Source: an uncultured Marinicella sp.
GTDB lineage: Bacteria; Pseudomonadota; Gammaproteobacteria; Xanthomonadales; Marinicellaceae
Reading direction: 5' to 3'
Assembly (NCBI GenBank): GCA_937942365.1
Contig: CALDFB010000182.1
Location: 1-37,736, forward strand
DNA length: 37,736 nucleotides
Below the pieces are notes generated by a model. The model ran no database searches and had not been told where the DNA came from. It saw only the letters and a list, made by a program, of their open reading frames with translations. The position numbers were made by a program, and so were the translations under genes. Positions 34,829 to 37,736 of the stretch are shown here, piece by piece (position 1 is the first letter of the stretch; the number at the start of each line of letters is the position of its first letter).

Positions 34829-35353
34829 ATGATTGAAAAACACCCCCTAATCACACGTTTATTGCATTGGCTTTCCGCTTTTTTGGTTATAGGTTTATTT
34901 GTATCTGGTTGGTATATGGTTGAACTTGATTATTACAGCTCTTGGTACCAAACCCTGCCAGAACTTCACATTGTGGCTGGTGTCATTTTGACCTTTTTTT
35001 GGATTTGGATTTTAATTCGATTATTTTCTTCAAAAAATGCTGATATTAACCACACACATAAAAAGTTTGAGCAGATAGCAGCCAAGTGGATTAAAAGCAT
35101 GTTCTACTTGTTGGTTTTATTGATGGTCATCACAGGTTATCTAATAGCTACAGGACAAGGTGAAACATTGATTTTATTTAATGAACTCAAATTGCCGGCG
35201 ATTTCACACTTTAGTTCCGCCCAAATCGATACCATGGGCTTAATACACGAATACACGTCTTATATATTAATGGTGTTGGTGCTCTTTCATACCTTCGGAG
35301 CTTTGAAACATCACTTGATTGATAAAGACAATACTTTAAAACACATGTTATAG
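34829..35353 (+). CDS. Cytochrome b561
   Basis: 174 residues with four transmembrane helices. Haem-ligand His candidates are in TRLLHWLSAF, LPELHIVAGV, MGLIHEYTSYI and LVLFHTFGALKHH, the di-haem b561 pattern. It probably passes electrons between quinones and periplasmic partners. The following gene encodes YceI; the same pair occurs as yceJ-yceI in E. coli, suggesting isoprenoid quinone or lipid handling. Confidence 0.92.
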   Translation: MIEKHPLITRLLHWLSAFLVIGLFVSGWYMVELDYYSSWYQTLPELHIVAGVILTFFWIWILIRLFSSKNADINHTHKKFEQIAAKWIKSMFYLLVLLMVITGYLIATGQGETLILFNELKLPAISHFSSAQIDTMGLIHEYTSYILMVLVLFHTFGALKHHLIDKDNTLKHML

Positions 35354-35363
35354 GAAAATTACT

Positions 35364-35924
35364 ATGAAATACTTACTGATGATTTTAATTCTGGGTACCA
35401 CTCTGGCCAATGCTGATAAATATACCATTGACACCAAAGGTGCTCACGCTTTTGTTCAGTTTAAAATTAAACATTTAGGGTACAGTTGGCTGTATGGTCG
35501 TTTTGATACTTTTTCCGGAGAGTTTGAGTTTGATGAGGCCAACCCTGAAAAAGCTCGAATTGAAATGACTGTAGATACCGCCAGTGTCAATTCTAACCAT
35601 ACAGCTCGAGATAAACATTTACGCAATGAAGATTTTTTGAATGTCACAGCTCATCCTACAGCAACCTTCAAAAGCACTTCTTTTACTCCAACTGAAAATG
35701 GTCATGGAAAAATGGTTGGGAATTTAACTTTGAACGGCGTTACCAATGAAATAAGTTTTGACGTTGAATTTATCGGCGGTGGTAAAGATCCTTGGGGTGG
35801 TTTTCGCCGGGGTTATGAAGCCACTTCAACAATTACCTTGGCAGATTTTAAAATTAAGAAAAACTTGGGCCCTACATCACAAACTTTAGAACTCACCGTT
35901 TCGGTTGAGGGTATTAAACAATAA
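35364..35924 (+). CDS. yceI: YceI family periplasmic lipid-binding protein
   Basis: 186 residues. GGAAA precedes the ATG. A signal peptide (~1-17) is followed by the lipocalin-like beta-barrel (FVQFKIKHLGYSWLYGRFD, VNSNHTARDKHLRNEDFLN, TATFKSTSF, GNLTLNGVTNEISFDVEF). Members hold polyisoprenoids in their barrel. It is cotranscribed with b561 and ended by a strong terminator. Confidence 0.94.
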   Translation: MKYLLMILILGTTLANADKYTIDTKGAHAFVQFKIKHLGYSWLYGRFDTFSGEFEFDEANPEKARIEMTVDTASVNSNHTARDKHLRNEDFLNVTAHPTATFKSTSFTPTENGHGKMVGNLTLNGVTNEISFDVEFIGGGKDPWGGFRRGYEATSTITLADFKIKKNLGPTSQTLELTVSVEGIKQ

Positions 35925-35950
35925 GTCAAAGTTTCCATTTTTAACCTAAA

Positions 35951-35989
35951 AAAAGCTTTTACCCGTCGGTTAGTAAAAGCTTTTTTTTT
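35951..35989 (+). terminator. Rho-independent terminator
   Basis: An AAAAGCTTTTAC / GTAAAAGCTTTT stem with a 10-base loop runs directly into a T-run ending at 35989. It lies 26 bases after the yceI stop. Confidence 0.93.
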
Positions 35990-36255
35990 GCGCTGTACAG
36001 TGCCTGAAATTTAATTTGTAAGCCCAAGGTATAGTTGTTTCATCAAAATTCATATGTTATATGGGTTTTAAAAATCCTATCTTATTGAATATAAAGGGTT
36101 ATTTGATTATATATGACTCTGTTTTTGTTGGGGTAATATTGGGCATTTTTTAACCAGAAGGTACCGGCTTATTTCATACTGAAAATCATTCATACAAAAA
36201 GACTAAATTGAATCGTTTTTCTATCAATTTGGGATTTTAAACTGAAAAATTTGAA
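35990..36255. other. Intergenic interval without a gene
   Basis: Nothing coding is seen. A short palindrome CTGTACAG lies at 35993-36000; the rest is AT-rich, and no clear terminator for the tRNA-Lys is visible on the minus strand. Confidence 0.5.
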
Positions 36256-36331
36256 TGGTGGGTCGTATAGGATTTGAACCTATGACCAATGGATTAAAAG
36301 TCCACTGCTCTACCAGCTGAGCTAACGACCC
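36256..36331 (-). tRNA. tRNA-Lys (UUU)
   Basis: Read on the minus strand it begins GGGTCGTTAGCTCAGCTGGT and ends ACGACCCACCA. The acceptor stem GGGTCGT/ACGACCC, D-loop AGCTCAGCTGGTAGAGC, anticodon loop CTTTTAA (anticodon TTT) and T arm GGTTCAAATCC are intact. CCA is encoded. Length is 76. Confidence 0.97.
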
Positions 36332-36359
36332 ATTTGAATCATGATAATACAATTGGGAA

Positions 36360-36379
36360 TTGAAACAAGCTTGTTTCAA
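36360..36379. promoter_or_regulatory. Perfect 20-bp palindrome upstream of tRNA-Lys
   Basis: TTGAAACAAG/CTTGTTTCAA is perfectly symmetric, 28 bases before the tRNA's first base on the minus strand. A TATTAT -10-like hexamer lies between the two. It could be an operator or upstream promoter element; its function is unknown. Confidence 0.45.
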
Positions 36380-36429
36380 GGTGCGCAATAATAAAATATA
36401 TCAATGAATTAGGCAAGTAATTTTAAGGC

Positions 36430-36864
36430 TTATTTAAACTTTTTTCCATTCAACTCAATCCAACCTCCAACACGTTTATTTTGTGGGTCATGATGAGTCC
36501 AGTGAACCACACCTCCTTGATCATTCCACTCATATTCTCCGCGTATATTGATTACATCCCCTTTTTTAACCGGAACTCTGGGAGCTAAATCAATATTATG
36601 TGCAACTAAAATTGTATTGCTGTTGAATTTCACTATAAATTTCTGATGTCTTGAACCCTTGTTATCATCTGCCAACAGTTTAATAATTTCTGCTTGAAAC
36701 TCAACAAACACATCACTTCTTTGCTGAATTATGGCATCTTGTAACACATTGTTAGATTTTGGCTGCTGTTGTTGAAACCACCAAGATAAAAACATCACAA
36801 CTAATAAAAAAGCGCCTTGAACAAGACGCTTTAAAGGTGGTAGTTTTTTGGGATTTTTATTCAT
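36430..36864 (-). CDS. DUF3465 membrane-anchored protein
   Basis: 144 residues from the ATG at 36864, which overlaps the glutaredoxin stop by 8 bases (ATGAATAA); an alternative ATG at 36873 adds 3 residues. One transmembrane segment (~14-31) precedes the periplasmic DUF3465 domain: GSRHQKFIVKF, VAHNIDLAPRVP, GDVINIRGEYEWND, GGVVHWTHHDPQ, GGWIELNGK. The invariant pattern suggests an OB-like fold; function is unknown. Coupled to the upstream gene. Confidence 0.88.
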   Translation of the reverse strand: MNKNPKKLPPLKRLVQGAFLLVVMFLSWWFQQQQPKSNNVLQDAIIQQRSDVFVEFQAEIIKLLADDNKGSRHQKFIVKFNSNTILVAHNIDLAPRVPVKKGDVINIRGEYEWNDQGGVVHWTHHDPQNKRVGGWIELNGKKFK

Positions 36865-37736
36865 TCCACGCATTATATCCGCCGGTTAAATTAAACACTT
36901 TGGTGTATCCTTTTTTGCGAAAAAACTCTGCTGCCGACATCGATGATTGACCCACTTGACAAACAAAAACTAACGGTGTGTCTTTATCCATTGCTTCGAT
37001 AGATTCAATCGCACTTTTATCCAAACGAATGGCTTTATCAACAGTCCCTTCAGCCATTTTATCAGCTGATCTGACATCAAAAACATGCGGATCTTTAACA
37101 TCTGTAGCCAACCAATCTTGCAACTCTGCCACTGATAAGTTTTGAACAGCTGGTGGTTCATTGGGGTTAACTATACGTAATCCAGATCCTTGTAGCTCAT
37201 CTATCCAACTGATTTCAACACCATCAGATCGTTTAGCTGTGCCTATATCCATATACACTTTTAAATCCCCAATATCAGCAATGATCTCATACCCTTTTGG
37301 CATTTCAAGACTGAAACGGGTATTGAACTCATCATCTACAGACAAGAATAACTGGTGGTCTCCCATGTCTTTCAAACCTTCTTTGATGTGGTTTAAAGCA
37401 TCATCTGTGATGCTGATTTTAGGAGGTGTTCGGTCTGGCTGACTTAAATTAAATAACTCATGTAACTCTCCTGTATTGAACATTTCAGAAATGATGTCAT
37501 TACCACCTATCAACTCTTTATTGACATACAGCTGCGGTATAGTTGGCCATTGTCCGTATGCTTTGATACCTTCTCTGATTTCAGGGTCTTCTAAAACATT
37601 GAATGAGCCAAATCCGTCTCCTATTAAATCTTTAAGGATTTTCACTGTATTACTAGAAAAACCGCACATTGGAGTTTGTGGGTTACCTTTCATAAATAAA
37701 AAAACTGGGTTTTCTTCCAGCATGTGCTCTATTCTT
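36857..37736 (-). CDS. Monothiol glutaredoxin (Grx4 type) fused to IscA-like and rhodanese domains, 5' truncated
   Basis: The frame is open beyond the first Met at 37723 to the window edge (RIEH before MLEENPVFLF), and the family normally has ~20 more residues, so the start lies outside. Domain 1: glutaredoxin with CGFS at 20-23 (counted from that Met) and WPTIPQLYVNKELIGG, the monothiol iron-sulfur type. Domain 2 (~100-190): an A-type carrier-like fold (ISITDDALNHIKEGL, GSGLRIVNPNEPP) lacking the Cys ligands. Domain 3 (~195-288): rhodanese with VFDVRSADKM, active-site loop CQVGQSS and GGYNAW. The same three-part protein is known in Xanthomonas-type bacteria. It handles iron-sulfur transfer or sulfur trafficking. 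Confidence 0.9.
   Translation of the reverse strand, partial: RIEHMLEENPVFLFMKGNPQTPMCGFSSNTVKILKDLIGDGFGSFNVLEDPEIREGIKAYGQWPTIPQLYVNKELIGGNDIISEMFNTGELHELFNLSQPDRTPPKISITDDALNHIKEGLKDMGDHQLFLSVDDEFNTRFSLEMPKGYEIIADIGDLKVYMDIGTAKRSDGVEISWIDELQGSGLRIVNPNEPPAVQNLSVAELQDWLATDVKDPHVFDVRSADKMAEGTVDKAIRLDKSAIESIEAMDKDTPLVFVCQVGQSSMSAAEFFRKKGYTKVFNLTGGYNAWNE

Noticed and set aside
1-37736. CRISPR array, prophage, insertion sequence or toxin-antitoxin/defence island
   Set aside because: No regularly spaced repeat array, transposase, integrase, phage structural gene or known defence gene was seen on either strand.

Overview
This window is one contiguous, AT-rich (roughly 40% GC by eye), densely packed bacterial chromosome segment. 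The core genes point to a gammaproteobacterium: ruvC-ruvA-ruvB, ybgC-tolQ-tolR-tolA-tolB, exonuclease III, a cytochrome b561 plus YceI pair, a tRNA-Lys with encoded CCA, and a monothiol glutaredoxin fused to a rhodanese. The glutaredoxin fusion, a C-terminal IFxDGFE-type tail and the GxWxDP domains resemble what is seen in Xanthomonadales and Marinicella-like bacteria. That assignment is an inference from remembered families, not a search. Both ends cut through genes: the first CDS lacks its 5' end, and the last (minus strand) also lacks its 5' end.

Layout. 1-7.3 kb is accessory: two tandem secreted proteins sharing a C-terminal GxWxDP domain, a secreted amidohydrolase, a duplicated transcription unit for Tyr/His/Asn-rich secreted proteins, and an unrecognised membrane-anchored protein. 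7.3-14.8 kb is regulatory and signalling: a CadC/ToxR-like membrane regulator preceded by 11-bp-phased direct repeats; a HIT protein; a three-gene module with a Hanks-type Ser/Thr kinase between two HAMP-bearing membrane sensors; and an AraC-type membrane regulator followed by a 21-bp-phased direct repeat upstream of an S41 peptidase gene. 14.8-21 kb, mostly minus strand, holds small metabolic enzymes (thioesterase, P-loop kinase-like protein, cupin), a degenerate GGDEF protein, a PLP enzyme, a B12-type radical SAM protein and an alpha/beta hydrolase.

21.0-21.75 kb holds two pairs of REPIN-like inverted hairpins beside a collapsed FG-GAP repeat protein. 22.1-23.1 kb holds a strong promoter driving two overlapping bacterioferritin genes with complementary loss of the ferroxidase and haem ligands. 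After an ABC exporter comes a long minus-strand block (33.9 to 25.6 kb): ruvCAB, ybgC-tolQRAB, a Cys-rich DUF3144 protein, a PLP decarboxylase and an OsmC protein. The usual pal and cpoB genes are absent after tolB. The right end has exonuclease III, b561/YceI, tRNA-Lys, a DUF3465 protein and the glutaredoxin fusion.

No CRISPR array, complete insertion sequence, prophage or classical defence island is visible. The most system-like novelty is the HAMP / Ser-Thr kinase / HAMP-GAF operon. The paired bacterioferritins, the duplicated Tyr/His-rich units, the REPIN-like elements and the two phased operator candidates are also worth following.
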